Translations under genes and position numbers: made by a program
The notes under the pieces: generated by a model
Database searches by the model: none
The model's input: only the letters and a program-made list of their open reading frames with translations
Told to the model about the DNA's origin: nothing
In this document: positions 28,895-40,900 of the stretch, piece by piece
How the letters are laid out: each line of letters starts with the position of its first letter
How positions within the stretch are numbered: the first letter of the stretch is position 1
Assembly (NCBI GenBank): GCA_003550325.1
Contig: QKWP01000200.1
Location: 171,648 to 235,647, forward strand
DNA from: Gigaspora rosea
Taxonomy: Eukaryota; Glomeromycota; Glomeromycetes; Diversisporales; Gigasporaceae
Direction: 5' to 3'
DNA length: 64,000 nt

Positions 28895-29390
28895 TGGCAT
28901 CTTCTATAAGTTTATTAAGGATATGAATAGGAATAGAAGTACTATTCCCAGGAAGAGCAACATAGTTATATAGTGAAAGGATAGGATATTGTAAAAAAAC
29001 TTGATTTAGCCTGTTGGTAATAATTTTGGTATAGATTTTTCTAGTGTGTTCAATAAGGCTTATTGGGCATGTAAGATTAAAATTACTATCAATCTTATTG
29101 TTTTTTGGAATAGGAAAGATTCTTCCCTTTTTTCATTGTTTGGGAATTGAGTTTTGTATGAAGCACCAGTTAAAAAGTGATATAAGAATAGTAATACCAG
29201 TTGAGTTAAAATGTTTGATCATTTCATAGCTAAACCTGTAGGACTACAGGCTTTACCATTAGGGAGTTGAGAAATTGTTTGGGTGACTTCTTATTCCGTT
29301 ATAGGAAGAGCTAGTGATATATACTATTCAGACTTAATATGTGAAAGTGGACGATATTGTTGATTCCAAAAGTTATCAAATAAATTTTAA
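28895..29390 (-). pseudogene. LINE RT, 5' half
   Basis: Reads LPNGKACSPTGL (the LPNGKA..DG motif region), LTCPISLIEHTRKIYTKIIT (the RPISL....K...I motif) and LPGNSTSIPIHILNKLIEDA leading into the block across the insertion. Frames are broken in several places. Confidence 0.8.
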
Positions 29391-30159
29391 TTAGTAGGTC
29401 TGTATGCAGTCCAATTATTAAAATGTGATTGGATATGTTGTTTAATTAGGGTAGAATCGGTAATAAGTTGTTTTTGGAGTTTAATATTTGTAAAATGAAC
29501 AGGAGGTTGATAGCGATCAAGTATACTGTTTATAGCTTGTGTAGGTTTGGAATTCGCATTTTTTTTCAGAGACTTGATTAATTTGTTGACAAAGAAGAAG
29601 AGAGTATTCCAAGTAGTATGCATGATATATTTGTTTCCAAATACTTTGTGCTTGTACTAGCTATGTTTGAATTTGATTAGGGTCAAGAGATATAAGAGGA
29701 TTAAGATTGCACTTTGTTTTTGAGTTTATAAATAAGATATATGAATTGATGTGAGGTAGGTAAAAAGTAGAGTTGCTTTTTAGAAGTTTTATCAGGTGTC
29801 CTAGCTTTTTAAGACCAATATGAAGTGCAGTACAGTGTGGTTTATATTTATGATTGTAGCTTCATTTACGAGTTATTTTATTAGGTATCTTTTGAATTGC
29901 AGCTTGTATAGTATATTGTTGTATTTTGTGCCAAATTGTATCAATGCTTTCCTGTTTATTGGTTAATTAAAAGTGGAACACGATTTTTGATAAATAGTTG
30001 AGACAATAGATCAGAATATTCTGTCCATTGATCTGAGTTCATTATTTTGTAATTAAAAATTCTGCGACTAATACTAGTATAAAGGCGTAGAGGTTTGCTA
30101 TAGGCTTTAGGAAATGTCCAGGTTGTAAAAAGAATAAGATGATCACTAAGTGTACTAGT
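29391..30159 (-). pseudogene. LINE spacer between endonuclease and RT
   Basis: Minus-strand traces include QAINSILDRYQPPVHFTNIK at about 29480-29540. This is the expected EN-RT linker of the LINE. Broken, with no separate gene. Confidence 0.55.
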
Positions 30160-30400
30160 TTAACTGTCATTAATATTATAAGAAAGAAGAAATTGTATAT
30201 TAAATGAATCAGTCCAGATATAGTCTATTCTGCTATGCTTAATTTTGTTTGACCAGGTATAGTGTGTATTGTTGTAATGAGCTCCAATATCAAACATATT
30301 TGAGCGATGTAGGAAGTTAATAAGTTTATATTTTGATGCTGAGCTAGTTGTATTATCATGCATGTTAAAATCTCACAAGATTATAGGTAGGGTGTAAGTT
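30160..30400 (-). pseudogene. LINE APE-type endonuclease, C-terminal part
   Basis: LPIIL.DFNMH corresponds to the GDFN motif, YTWSN to the fourth conserved block, and SRIDYIWTDS to the SRID.I motif with its catalytic Asp. The Gly of GDFN is lost to a stop or mutation. Confidence 0.75.
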
Positions 30401-31140
30401 AGATTGTTGAGCCTGTAGGATCCAGAGTTATAGTATTAATAGAGATTTTGAATGGTAGTAAAAATGAGTTTCTAAATAAGTGCTTTATAAAGGATTTAAG
30501 TGTTTGTAAAGGTGGCAATAATAGAAGATTATATTTTTTAAAAAATTTGTTATAGCAGAGTTTCTCAGAAGGATGGGATAAGTTGGAATTTGAGGAGTTA
30601 TTGGGTGATTTAAGTTCAACTTCAGAGTAATGTAGTAAATCTTCAAAAGGTGGAAATATAATGTGATCTGGTATAAAATTTTCATATGGAAGGTATATGT
30701 GTGCTTCTGTGAAAATATAGTCAAATCGGGAATGTGGTTTGATAGAAATTTTTATATATTGGTTTGAATAAAACATAGGATAATATTCTTGTATATAATG
30801 CAAGAAAGAACCAACAGTTTGTAGAGAAGGGAGTGTTTGTAGTCTATGGTAGTAAAGAAATTGTTATAGCATACTTTTGGATTGTATATTTCAAGAAGGT
30901 TAAGATTGGGATTGAAGTAGTTTCTTTCACTTATAGAGTTTGTAGGTAGTTTAATTTCTTCATCACTGAAGTCTTTTTCAATTAAGGATTCATCATAAAT
31001 TTTTGATATTGGGTAGTTGTTAGAACTAGAAGTAGTTAGTGATAGAGAAGTATTGAGGGAGAGTAGTACTTCAAAGGAAGATGAAGATATGGTATCTGAA
31101 GTACTGTAATTGTCTTCTGTAGAAGCGCTCGCCGTATACT
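30399..31140 (-). pseudogene. LINE ORF1-like open region
   Basis: Two overlapping open frames lie upstream of the endonuclease remnant. One runs from about 31140 to 30780 without a Met (containing FEVLLSLNTSLSLTTSSS and EKDFSDEEIKLPTNS). The other is a 134-residue frame from 30803 (FDYIFTEAHIYLPYENF). No zinc knuckle or other domain is seen. By position this is ORF1. Confidence 0.45.
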
Positions 31141-31150
31141 AGGTTCTCAC

Positions 31151-31629
31151 AGTTGTGCAAGAAGCTAAAGTCTGCTCTGTACGTTGAGTCTGACTGTCAT
31201 TAATTAGTTCTTCCACGTAAATAAAAATAATTTAAAAATCTACATATATTATAATTCTAAATCATTGTTTACAATGTATATATTTTATATATTCAAAAAA
31301 TTTTATCCTTTACAATATAAAAATTAATTTTTACTTTTTAAATTTTTTTTAATTTAAAATATGTTGGATATTCGATAAATACAGTATTAACTAGCAATAG
31401 ATAACAAATTGCATCTATAGCGCAAATGGTAGAAATAAAAGTAAATTTCTGGTTATTCTTATAGTAAAGCTAATATTTTTATTCCCACTATATTGCATAT
31501 ATGCACAAGAAACAATAAATAAATAAATAAACATGTTTTTTTATTCCCTTTTTTTTAATGATTTTTTTATTTTTTTTAATTAATTTTTTTTAAATTTCTA
31601 ATTATTTTTTTAATAAATGCATAACCTGC
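31151..31629. other. AT-rich DNA, no recognised feature
   Basis: Boundary region right of the LINE. No gene or repeat is supported. Confidence 0.5.
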
Positions 31630-32105
31630 ACTCTGTGATGTGCTTATATATCATATTCTAATTTGATTAGCTAAATTTGTAAATCAAAAAATAAATAAAT
31701 TATTGTGAAAACATTTAGATTAGAGTTAGGTTAGAAGGTTTACTAGAAAATTCTTAAATTTCTTGTATATATATACAAAATTTTGTGCTGAACAAGTTTA
31801 CTTAGTTGAATTAGAAAGGTTGTCTTATTAAAATATAGAGATATTCACAATTTTTCATTTTTTAACCCATTTTTGATGATTTCTTTAAATTTTATTAAGA
31901 CAACCTTTCTAATTCTACTAAGTTAACTTGTTCAGTGCTAAATTTTGCATATAAATACAAAAATTTTAAGATTTTTTTTAAAATTTCTTAGACTAATTTT
32001 TTATTCTAAATGATTTTAACAAAAATTGTTTATTTTTTTAAAAATAATGATCTGCAAATTTAGCCAATCAAATTAGGGTGTGATATACAAGCAAATCACG
32101 CCCAT
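31630..32105. mobile_element. Inverted-repeat element with a nested palindrome
   Basis: GTGATGTGCTTATATATCAT followed by TCTAATTTGATTAGCTAAAT at 31638-31685 matches, in complement, 32047-32103. A second palindrome at about 31785-31955 pairs GTGCTGAACAAGTTTACTTA with TAAGTTAACTTGTTCAGTGC and GAAAGGTTGTCTTATTAAAA with its complement. No ORF. Confidence 0.6.
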
Positions 32106-32156
32106 GCGAAGCATATTAAACTTTTTATTTTTTATTTATTTTATGAATAACTGTAT

Positions 32157-33830
32157 AGATCGCACTCTGCAATACATTTAGATATCGCCCAACCAATAGA
32201 ATATATATCGCATGATTAGGTAAACAATGGTTATCAACATCGGGTTGTTTCTGTCTTTTTTTTTAATTACATTATTAACTTTTGCTTTGATTTTTGTTGC
32301 TCTTGTTAATTTAGCTGACGTCCTTTTGAAGTCGTTACTACGGTGTTGCCCTTTTGGAGTTGTTGTATATTTTGGCATATTGTCTTCCTTAGTGTTTTTT
32401 GTTATTTTGAAGCTGTCGTTCTTGGAGTCTCTTTTAGAACCGCTGTTATTGAAATTGTCGTTGTCATTTTTGAAATCATTGTTTTTGGGTCTTTTGTTAG
32501 GCTTGGTTCTTTTTTAGTTTCTTACTAACTTTTGTTTGTAGTTCTTTAAGTCATCGTGATTTCAGTGTACTGTCTTTCCTGGTACTTCTTTGTCATCTTT
32601 GAAGTCGGCATAGCTTTTGGTGTTTCGTCATTCTTTCAGAACTTTTGTTGTTGAAATCGTCATTAGAGACTGTTGGAGTTGTCTTTAGAGTCTTTGTTTT
32701 TGGCATCTTTTTTTAGGCTTTTTCTTTTTTGTTTCTTACTAACTTTCATTTTGTCTTTTGTAGCTCTTTTGAGTTGTCGTGATTTCAGCTTTGGAGTCAT
32801 CATAGCTTTGGTGTTTCGTTGCTTTTTTGGACTAACATTGTTGAAATTGTTCTTGGAATCATTGCTTTTGAAATCGTAGCTGGAGTCATCATATTTGGTA
32901 TCTATCTTTAGTCAATAGTGGATTTTTGAATTTTCATTTTATTTCTGTTGCTTTTTTAAGACACGTTATTTGGTTGTATTAGTTACTTTAGAGTCATCAG
33001 TTTTTTTCTATTCTTAGACGTTGAGGCTGGGGTTTTAGAAATTAGAATAACATCTGTGAGTGTGTTAGAGAGTAGACTTTTTAAATTTTTGTTTTGGTTC
33101 TGTTGCTTTTTTAAGGTGTGTTATTTGTTTTTATTAGTTAGTTACTTTAGAGTTGTCAGTTTTTTCTGTTTTTAGACGTTGAAGTTGGAATTTTAGAAAT
33201 TAGAATAACATTTGTGAGTGTGTTAGGGTTAGAGTTTAAAGTATTTCAAACTAGCAGTTAGATGTTTTTATTTCAAAATATTCGTTATGCAATAAATTTG
33301 TAATTTTGACATTTGTTATATCATTTAATAAATCACAGCTGTTCTCATAAATTTGGAATATCAGTATGCAATTGATCGAATGATTATGTGGCCAATCTGA
33401 TAAGTTCTTGATTTAAGAGTCCTACCAAAATCTACTTATACTCTTTTATTATAAAAACCAACCCTAAATCCTAACTGTGATTAGTATATAAATACTAAAT
33501 AAGGTTTCGTCTGAATATGTCTAGTATGTTTTGGTATATTTGGTTTGTACAAAAATTTATGGCTTTTGCCAACCAGTAGATCTTAATAAAAAACAAAATA
33601 GTTCTGAATATAAGGCTATGCAAAGTTATTTTCGTTTTGCATTACCCGCCATCCCATTTTTCAATTTTTCAAAAAAATAGCTGTAAAGTATTTCATGAAA
33701 GCACGTGATTCGATTTTATTGGTCAATTACCCTTATGATATATTACTAGTGCTGTTTGCGATATATAAGTACATCACACCCTGGGTACGAAATATAAGTG
33801 TTATACAGGGGTGCAATATCTAGATTAGTT
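32157..33830. other. Lys/Asp-rich decayed coding-like DNA between weak inverted ends
   Basis: The minus strand from about 32900 to 32220 reads as Lys-, Asp-, Ser- and Asn-rich low-complexity pieces (SKNDSFKITKNTKED, PKLKSRQLKRATKDK) with several stops. Repeated blocks such as TTAGTTTCTTACTAACTTT show internal duplication. Weak inverted ends (ATCGCACTCTGCAATA near 32160 and its relative near 33830) suggest a larger mobile unit. The region 33231-33700 holds nothing I can name. Confidence 0.35.
32923..33230. repeat. Tandem duplication, two copies of about 155 bp
   Basis: Both copies contain TTCTGTTGCTTTTTTAAG, AGTTACTTTAGAGT, TTAGACGTTGA and GAAATTAGAATAACAT followed by TGTGAGTGTGTTAG. They start near 32923 and 33073 and differ at scattered positions. 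Confidence 0.75.
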
Positions 33831-36480
33831 CTTATTTTATTTTATTTTATTTTTATTTTTTTTATTACATTTCTTTTTTTATTTTCAATTTTTTTTAAAT
33901 TAATTTTTAAATTATTTTATTTTACGTTTTGCGAAATATTTTGAATTTTTCAGTTCATTTATTATTTTTTTATCACTTTTTTTATTAGCTCTTTGTCTAT
34001 GAATATAAAAAACAAAATAATAAACTATATAAATTTATATAAATACAGTACCTATAAATAACTTAATATGTATATGTATTATGGTATTCCTGGTTTAGTA
34101 TTACTATATCGCACAGCTACTATATGCAACAATTTATTAATATTATTATTATTTTTTACTATTTTTTTTTTAATTTTGGTTTTTTTTTATTTTTTTATTA
34201 GATTTTTTAAGTTTTTAATTTTTTTAATTTTTTATTGGTTCTTTTTTCTATTTTTTTTACCAATTTTTTTTTTTTAATTTTTTATTAGATTTTTTAAATT
34301 TTTTTATTTTCTTTTTTTTTTCTTTTTTTNNNNNNNNNNNNNNNNNNNNNNNNNNNNNNNNNNNNNNNNNNNNNNNNNNNNNNNNNNNNNNNNNNNNNNN
34401 NNNNNNNNNNNNNNNNNNNNNNNNNNNNNNNNNNNNNNNNNNNNNNNNNNNNNNNNNNNNNNNNNNNNNNNNNNNNNNNNNNNNNNNNNNNNNNNNNNNN
34501 NNNNNNNNNNNNNNNNNNNNNNNNNNNNNNNNNNNNNNNNNNNNNNNNNNNNNNNNNNNNNNNNNNNNNNNNNNNNNNNNNNNNNNNNNNNNNNNNNNNN
34601 NNNNNNNNNNNNNNNNNNNNNNNNNNNNNNNNNNNNNNNNNNNNNNNNNNNNNNNNNNNNNNNNNNNNNNNNNNNNNNNNNNNNNNNNNNNNNNNNNNNN
34701 NNNNNNNNNNNNNNNNNNNNNNNNNNNNNTTTTAACTTTTAATTGTTTTTTATTTTAATTTAATTTAATTTTTTTATTTTTATCTTATTTTTATTTTATT
34801 TTATTTTATTTTATTTTTTATTATTTTTATTATATTTAATTTATTTTTAATTTTTTTTAATTTTCTAACAGCTGCTTTTGCCATTGGAATTTATTTATTT
34901 TAATTTTTTTTTAATTATTATTATTTTTTTATTAATTTTTATTTTTTTAAATATTTTTTTATTTTTTGGTTTTATGATAGATCTAGATTAGATCATCACG
35001 TAATCATTTTTTTTATTTATATATTTATTTTTTCTGCCTTTTTTTTTATTTATAACTTATATAACTTATTTTAATAATTTTTTTCTATCTTTTTTTTTTA
35101 TTTATAACATTTTAATATTTTTAATATTTTTAATATTTTTAATAAGTCTTTTATTTAATTTTTAAGTTCTTTTGTTTTTTTATTATTATGTTATTTAAAT
35201 TAATTTATTTTTGTTATTTACTTCTCTGTTACTACACTTTTCAGATAACTTCATCAGTACTTCATTATAAGGTATCATCTTTTTTGGAGCAATCTTTCTT
35301 TGTTATTGGTACTATCCATTTTGAAGCAATGGTTTTAGATTTTGTCTTTTAAGTTGTTAGTCAGTGCTTTGTCATATTGACTATTTCAGTATATTATTCG
35401 TTGCTAGTGCCATTGGTGTTTTTTCTTTTTCATCATATTTTTGTTGACGTGCCCTATTTCTAATTACAATGTTTTAGTTTTTCTCTTTTTAGGTTCTTCA
35501 GATAATTTCATATTTGCCTCAGATGTTGCTGATTTCAATGTTGCTTCAAGTGCATTTCAAAGATTTTGCTTTGGGTTAATTAGTTTTTTGAGCATTTCTC
35601 GTATAACTATGTAGTATCTTGTCACTAATTTTGTATGTGTTTTAGGGTTTCTTAACATAGATTTCATTTTGGTTGCTTTGTCAGTTTTTTTAGATGCTCT
35701 CTGTTAGAGTTTGTGATGTTCTCAGTTTGAGTTTGTGGTGCTATCTGTTTGAGTCATGGTGCTCTCTGTTTGAGTACATAGTTGCCTCAGGTGTCTTGTT
35801 GCTGATTATAATATTGCTTTGGTGCATTTTGGGGTGTCTTGCAAATTTTAACTTGGGTACTTTGTTAGTTTTCTTGGGCATTTTTTGTAGCTTTTTAGTT
35901 GCTTTAAGTGTTTTGTCATCAATTTATTGAACTTTTTTCTTTATCAATTATGGTTATTGGGTGATTTTGCCTTTGTTGGTTTTGTATTATCACTAGTGTT
36001 TCATTAGTTATTTGCTATAGGATTGTATATTAAATTTCAAAGTATACCCGATTTGTTTTATAATAAATAAATAAATAAAAAATCAAAATTTTTATTAAAT
36101 TGCTTTATATTATTGTTATGGCAAAGTAATAATTAAGTAATCGTAAAAAAGATATCAATATTCAAATTTATTTTTTTCCACTTCAGTACTTTATATCAGA
36201 TACATATCAAGTATATATTGGGTACATGATGTATTACAGAATTTATATATGTGATATATATACGGCATGTATACGGCATGTATACTATATATGTACTATA
36301 TTTGTCTAATATGTGTCTAATATCCTATATGAACTCTACACATATCGGGTATATATATAAATATATCCTACACATATTGGTCACATATTATATATATATC
36401 ATATATATTTTGGGTACCCGATATTTTACCAAGATGTATACTTTTACCTGTGATACATAGTCTTTAGCAAATAAATTAGA
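33831..36480. other. T-rich low-complexity DNA around an assembly gap
   Basis: Long runs of T with A interruptions flank the gap on both sides. From about 35270 to 36000 the sequence is somewhat more complex, with repeated GTTTGAGT/CTCTGTT words, but no gene is supported. Near 36240-36430 there are TATATGT-rich repeats with GGGTACCCGATA. Confidence 0.5.
34330..34729. other. Assembly gap, 400 N
   Basis: Exactly 400 Ns between T-rich low-complexity sequence. The round length suggests a placeholder or an estimated gap. Order and distance across it rest on the assembly. Confidence 0.98.
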
Positions 36481-36500
36481 ACTATTAAATACAATAAATA

Positions 36501-36674
36501 CAAGTCACTCTCATTATAGTGAACTCCTGATATAGTGAAGATTGGCTATAGTGAAGAATTTTTTTAGAACAGAATTATTATTACTATGATAAAAGGCTCT
36601 CTATATAGTAAATCTCTCAATATACTGAAAAAAATTTTATAGCCCGAGGACTTCACTATAACAAAAGTGACTTG
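36501..36674. mobile_element. TA-flanked MITE, 174 bp, Tc1/mariner-pogo-like
   Basis: The ends are CAAGTCACTCTCATTATAGT and, in complement, CAAGTCACTTTTGTTATAGT, both followed by GAA.TCCT. TA lies on each side (36499-36500, 36675-36676). TATAGTGAA repeats occur inside. Size and ends parallel the MITE at 3522-3696. Confidence 0.8.
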
Positions 36675-36676
36675 TA

Positions 36677-37370
36677 TCTAGCACTTGATGTTATTCTACT
36701 AGGCAAATTTATCTCTTTAAGAAATGTAGCTGTACAGCAAATTTTAATACATCCTATACGATCTATACAAGATATTCAACTATCTAAAAGAAATCTAAAA
36801 AAATTAAAAAATTATAATTGTATTGTAGTAAAACAAATTGCAAAACTAAATGTGCTTATGTTGAAAAACAATAAACTTTGTACTAAGATACTTAGTTGTG
36901 TATTAAGAGGTAAATGCAATAATTATTAATTGTAGTATTGTATAACATAAATGCAATGATATTTGATACATAATTTTTGGGTTTCAATTATTTAATTAAG
37001 AAATGAAAAGTATTTGAAAAGGCTGTATTGGTATTAATTAAAAAATTTTGATAAAATATATTAATTATAATTGGTTTTTCTAATCATTTAATTATAATTT
37101 ATTTAAATACTTTACAAATTAATTATATTATATATATAGTTAATAAATATTGGTATGTATTGTTATATTAATACTGATTATTATTTGACATATATTAAAT
37201 TGTAATTTTAAAATAACATATATCATTTTGAAAGTAATATGAATTGTGAAATAATACATAACATATATTAAAGAAAAAAATTAAGGTTTTAGCATATAAG
37301 AGCTTTATCTTAATAATGAAATATTATTAAATATTGTTGACCTATAAAAAAACACAAAAGTAATCATAAC
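36677..37370. other. AT-rich DNA with one unassigned open frame
   Basis: A plus-strand frame at 36672-36929 (85 codons, containing RNLKKLKNYNCIVVKQIAKL) starts inside the MITE end and has no recognised similarity. It is listed for completeness only. The rest is AT-rich and featureless up to the LTR. Confidence 0.3.
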
Positions 37371-37374
37371 TTAT

Positions 37375-37968
37375 TGTTATAGAATAGTTTTGTTAATTTT
37401 GGTAGAAATTAGTAAAGAAATTAGAACTTAATAAGGAAATTTTGTAATAACTGTATTTAGTAATAGTGATATGTGAAATTGATGTGCAATAACACTCAAT
37501 GACGCTTAGTGATGCTTAACAACGCTTAGCGATGCTTAATGATACTTATCAATGCTTAACGACACTTAGTGACGCTTAACGACGCTTAGTAATGCTTAAT
37601 GACACTTAGCGATGCTTAGCTCAATAGATATATAAACCCACCTTATTTCCTTTAATTTTAGGGAGATCCAGACATTGTATTTTATCTTTACCTTTATATT
37701 TATTGCCCTCCTCTATATTTATTAAATAAAATCTTGGGATTTTTAAGGAACAGACATCTTGAAATAGCCCTCTTGTTAAATTAATAAACTGTCTATTATC
37801 TCTTGTTGTTTTATACCGAACTGCCTTAGAGAAGTGTATAGTTTCTTACAGACATACAAGAAACTATACTTCCCTCTTGCACACCGCTTCACGCCCAAAG
37901 TAAGGGATCTCAGGAGCCATATGATTGTTACTCTATCAGAATTAAAAAAGGCTTCTGGTACTGTAACA
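37375..37968 (+). repeat. 5' LTR of Ty3/Gypsy copy 2
   Basis: 594 bases, TGTTATAGAATAG to GGTACTGTAACA. The minisatellite at about 37495-37620 precedes GATATATAAACCC, the same order as copy 1. Followed by the primer-binding site TGGTGCCTTCTAGTAG. Confidence 0.92.
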
Positions 37969-40900
37969 TTTGGTGCCTTCTAGTAGAATCCTATTTAAAT
38001 TATTGGATATTATTGAAAAATTTGGAAATCTTATTATTACTTTGGCAAAAATATTTTTTTTTGGCTATTACTAACCCTCTTGCTGTTTAATTGCACTTTT
38101 GTTATTTTCTTACAACTTATTGAAATTTTTTTTGTTGGATATTTCTACTTACTATATTTTGGAGAATAAAATTTTGTTAACAACTTACTACTAACCTCTT
38201 ATTTTAGGAGATATATTTTATTATTCTTTTATTAGTTTTCTTGAGACTTGGGAACTGACTTCTCTATATGAATAGAGCATATGAACTAACTTAGAACAAA
38301 TTGAAGTACACGAAACAAGTCATTCTTCCTCACTCGCAGTAGACGTTTTACAAGCTTACAATTCTGATTTATCCTGTACCGTCTGTTATTCTGTCGCTAA
38401 TTTACACCGTACTTTTCGACGATTTTGGGGAACCTATTGAGACAACCACTTTGCTACCCAATATTCACAAAAGACAAATAACTCTTACCGTATTTTAGCT
38501 ACTGCTACTACTTATAATACTGCTAGAGCCACTGCTCAAGATATTGTTTTTAGTTGCCACTACAACAACGACCTTTTAGACCCAAAGAAGTTATTGCTGG
38601 GTTACTCCTTGCACATACCCCCTATACTCTTGAACCTACCTTACTGCTTGATTTTGAAGCTACACTACTTGATCTTTATATTGAGGACCTTTTACCTTTT
38701 ATGCCTGCTCCAACTCGACTAAGGACTAAAAACCTTCTATTTGATTTTCAAAATCAATTAAGGAGAACTGAATTAAACTTTGATACTTCTCCACCCAGAT
38801 CTATATTCACCTTAGGACCTGAACAATTAGCTGATACTGGTGTTGGGTCTTCCACTAATACTTATATACCAATCCCTCCAAGCCTTGCACTTCCTTCTTC
38901 ACCTATCTCAGAAATTCCATATCATTATACTAGGGAAACTACTCCTCCTTCACAACAAAATCGCTTTCTTTGCTATTTACAACAAACCTTTTCTCCTACT
39001 ACTTGCACAACTGTTCCTCCACCTTCTCCTGTAACTGAATTTTATCAGACTGTTAATTTAAATATAACTGATACCCCACGCCATACACCACCATTCCTTA
39101 ATGCACCTCCTCTTAACAATCAAAATTTAAATGATCCTCTTGACCATTTTATTCAAAACCAAGATGCTACTATTGTAGATCTGATTTTTTCTAACAATTC
39201 AAGAAAATAAATTTACAACCTCTTGCTAAAGAATTAAACCCTATCTTATCTCTTAACCAACTAGAAGAAGAAAATCCAATGGGCAAGGCTCTGAGTAAAC
39301 TCTTATAACAGTTGCAGATTTTTATGGTGACGGAACCCAAGACCCTGCTGACTGGCTAAAGGAATTTAGAAAAGCTGCTACTGCTAATAAAAGAAGTGCT
39401 GAACTTGCTTCTGTGTATCTTAAAGGAGTTGCTCTGGACTAGAACCAAGCTTTAAATCCAGTACCCAATGCTTTTAATGATAAGCATGCACAGAACTGAA
39501 GTTTCTAACATCTTTTTAAGGCACATTTCTATACTACTAAGCAAAAGGCTATCTGGCAAAAACAGCTTTTCGATATTAAGCAAGGACCCACAGAAACTGT
39601 GGATGGATATGTCAACTGATTTCGTACATTACAAAAGAAAGTGGACCCAGACAGTATTTTTCTAGCTGACGTTGTTAAACAACTTTTTATTCAAGACTTA
39701 CGTTCTGAGTATGCAGTTAATGTCCAAGCTGCTGTACCTAATATCTTGGCCAATGCTATTGAAGTAGTCCTCCGCTGGGAAACCAGAAAATTAATGACTA
39801 CCCCTACCACCAATACAGACCATACTATTCAACAACTTACTGACCAAATTGCCAAGCTTAGTATTAACTTAGCCCAGACACAAACTACACCTACCTATTC
39901 TGTTAATTATGCTGACAACTGTGCTCAAACTACTCAAATGAAAGAGCCTCCGATTTGTTATTATTATGGATGCAATGGACATTTTATTCGTGATTGTAAT
40001 AGTAGGAAACAAGACCAACGACAAGGATCCAATTCTCATCATAATAATAATAACAATAACTAGAACAGAAATAACAACCAAAATAGGGACCGAAATGGTC
40101 GCTCTTCTAACCACTATTCCAATAACAGAGACCATTCTTGCAGTCGTAATAACTCTCGTCCTAGGAGCCAATCTAGGGATAATAATTATAGAAGCTGAAA
40201 TGATGATAACTATAGCTCTTACCAAAACTCTTCTAATCGATCTCCTTCTTTTTATCATTGAAGTATTAATTATCTTATACAAACTAGGACTCAGAAATCC
40301 TCTTTTACTGCTAACAAGTGGGAAACACTGCTCAATAACCATCTATTCGAGGTGCCTTAGCTACTCACTTATATAAAGAAGCTAAAAATACCAATCTGGT
40401 TCAAACTCTTGCTTATACAACACCTATTAAATGTAATGTCTCTCCGCAGAATAAACCCTATCAAGCTATTATTGATAGTAGTGCTTCAATCAGCATGATT
40501 GCTTACAAGGCAGTCAAAGAACTTGGATTAACCATTGAAAAGGCCTCTAATAGCCTTATAGTTTCTGCAGTTGGAACCTCTACTTAACTCTTGGGAATTA
40601 TAAAAGTCTTACCAATTAAGATTGACCACATTACCATCCCTCTTACTGTGGAAGTAGTAGACACTACTTCTTACTCTCTTCTCATAGGCAATAACTGGAA
40701 TCAAAAGGTAGAAGCAAACTATAATTGAAAAATGGCTGTTATACTCTTAAATATGAAAACAAGAAGTATACTATCCCTACTACATATGAAAGCAACCAAC
40801 CTCTACCTAGCTAACCTACTGTTACTGCACCAGATGAATTGACCTATATGAACCAGAATACTTATATTCTCAAGAAGCTTATGCTTTTGATCGAGAAGAC

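Larger units (their letters stand above)
20476..31150 (-). mobile_element. LINE with APE endonuclease, RT and RNase H, decayed and split
   Basis: This is a minus-strand non-LTR retrotransposon. In order from the right: an ORF1-like open stretch (30399-31140), the C-terminal part of an APE-type endonuclease (30160-30400), RT 5' half (28895-29390), a 5.03-kb insertion (23853-28885), RT 3' half (22769-23852), RNase H (within 21092-21649) with a C-terminal CX2CX8HX4C motif, and a 3' UTR ending in an A-rich tail at about 20476. Many frameshifts and stop codons interrupt it, and the N-terminal half of the endonuclease is not visible. The clade is not assigned; RNase H plus APE endonuclease fits I/Tad-type groups. 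Confidence 0.85.

Noticed and set aside
32227-32528. Hydrophobic plus-strand ORF as a membrane protein
   Set aside because: It is the complement of a Lys/Asp-rich low-complexity stretch. The Leu/Phe/Val content is a by-product of T-rich DNA.
34068-34277. Small Phe/Leu-rich ORF beside the gap
   Set aside because: Arises from poly-T low-complexity sequence.
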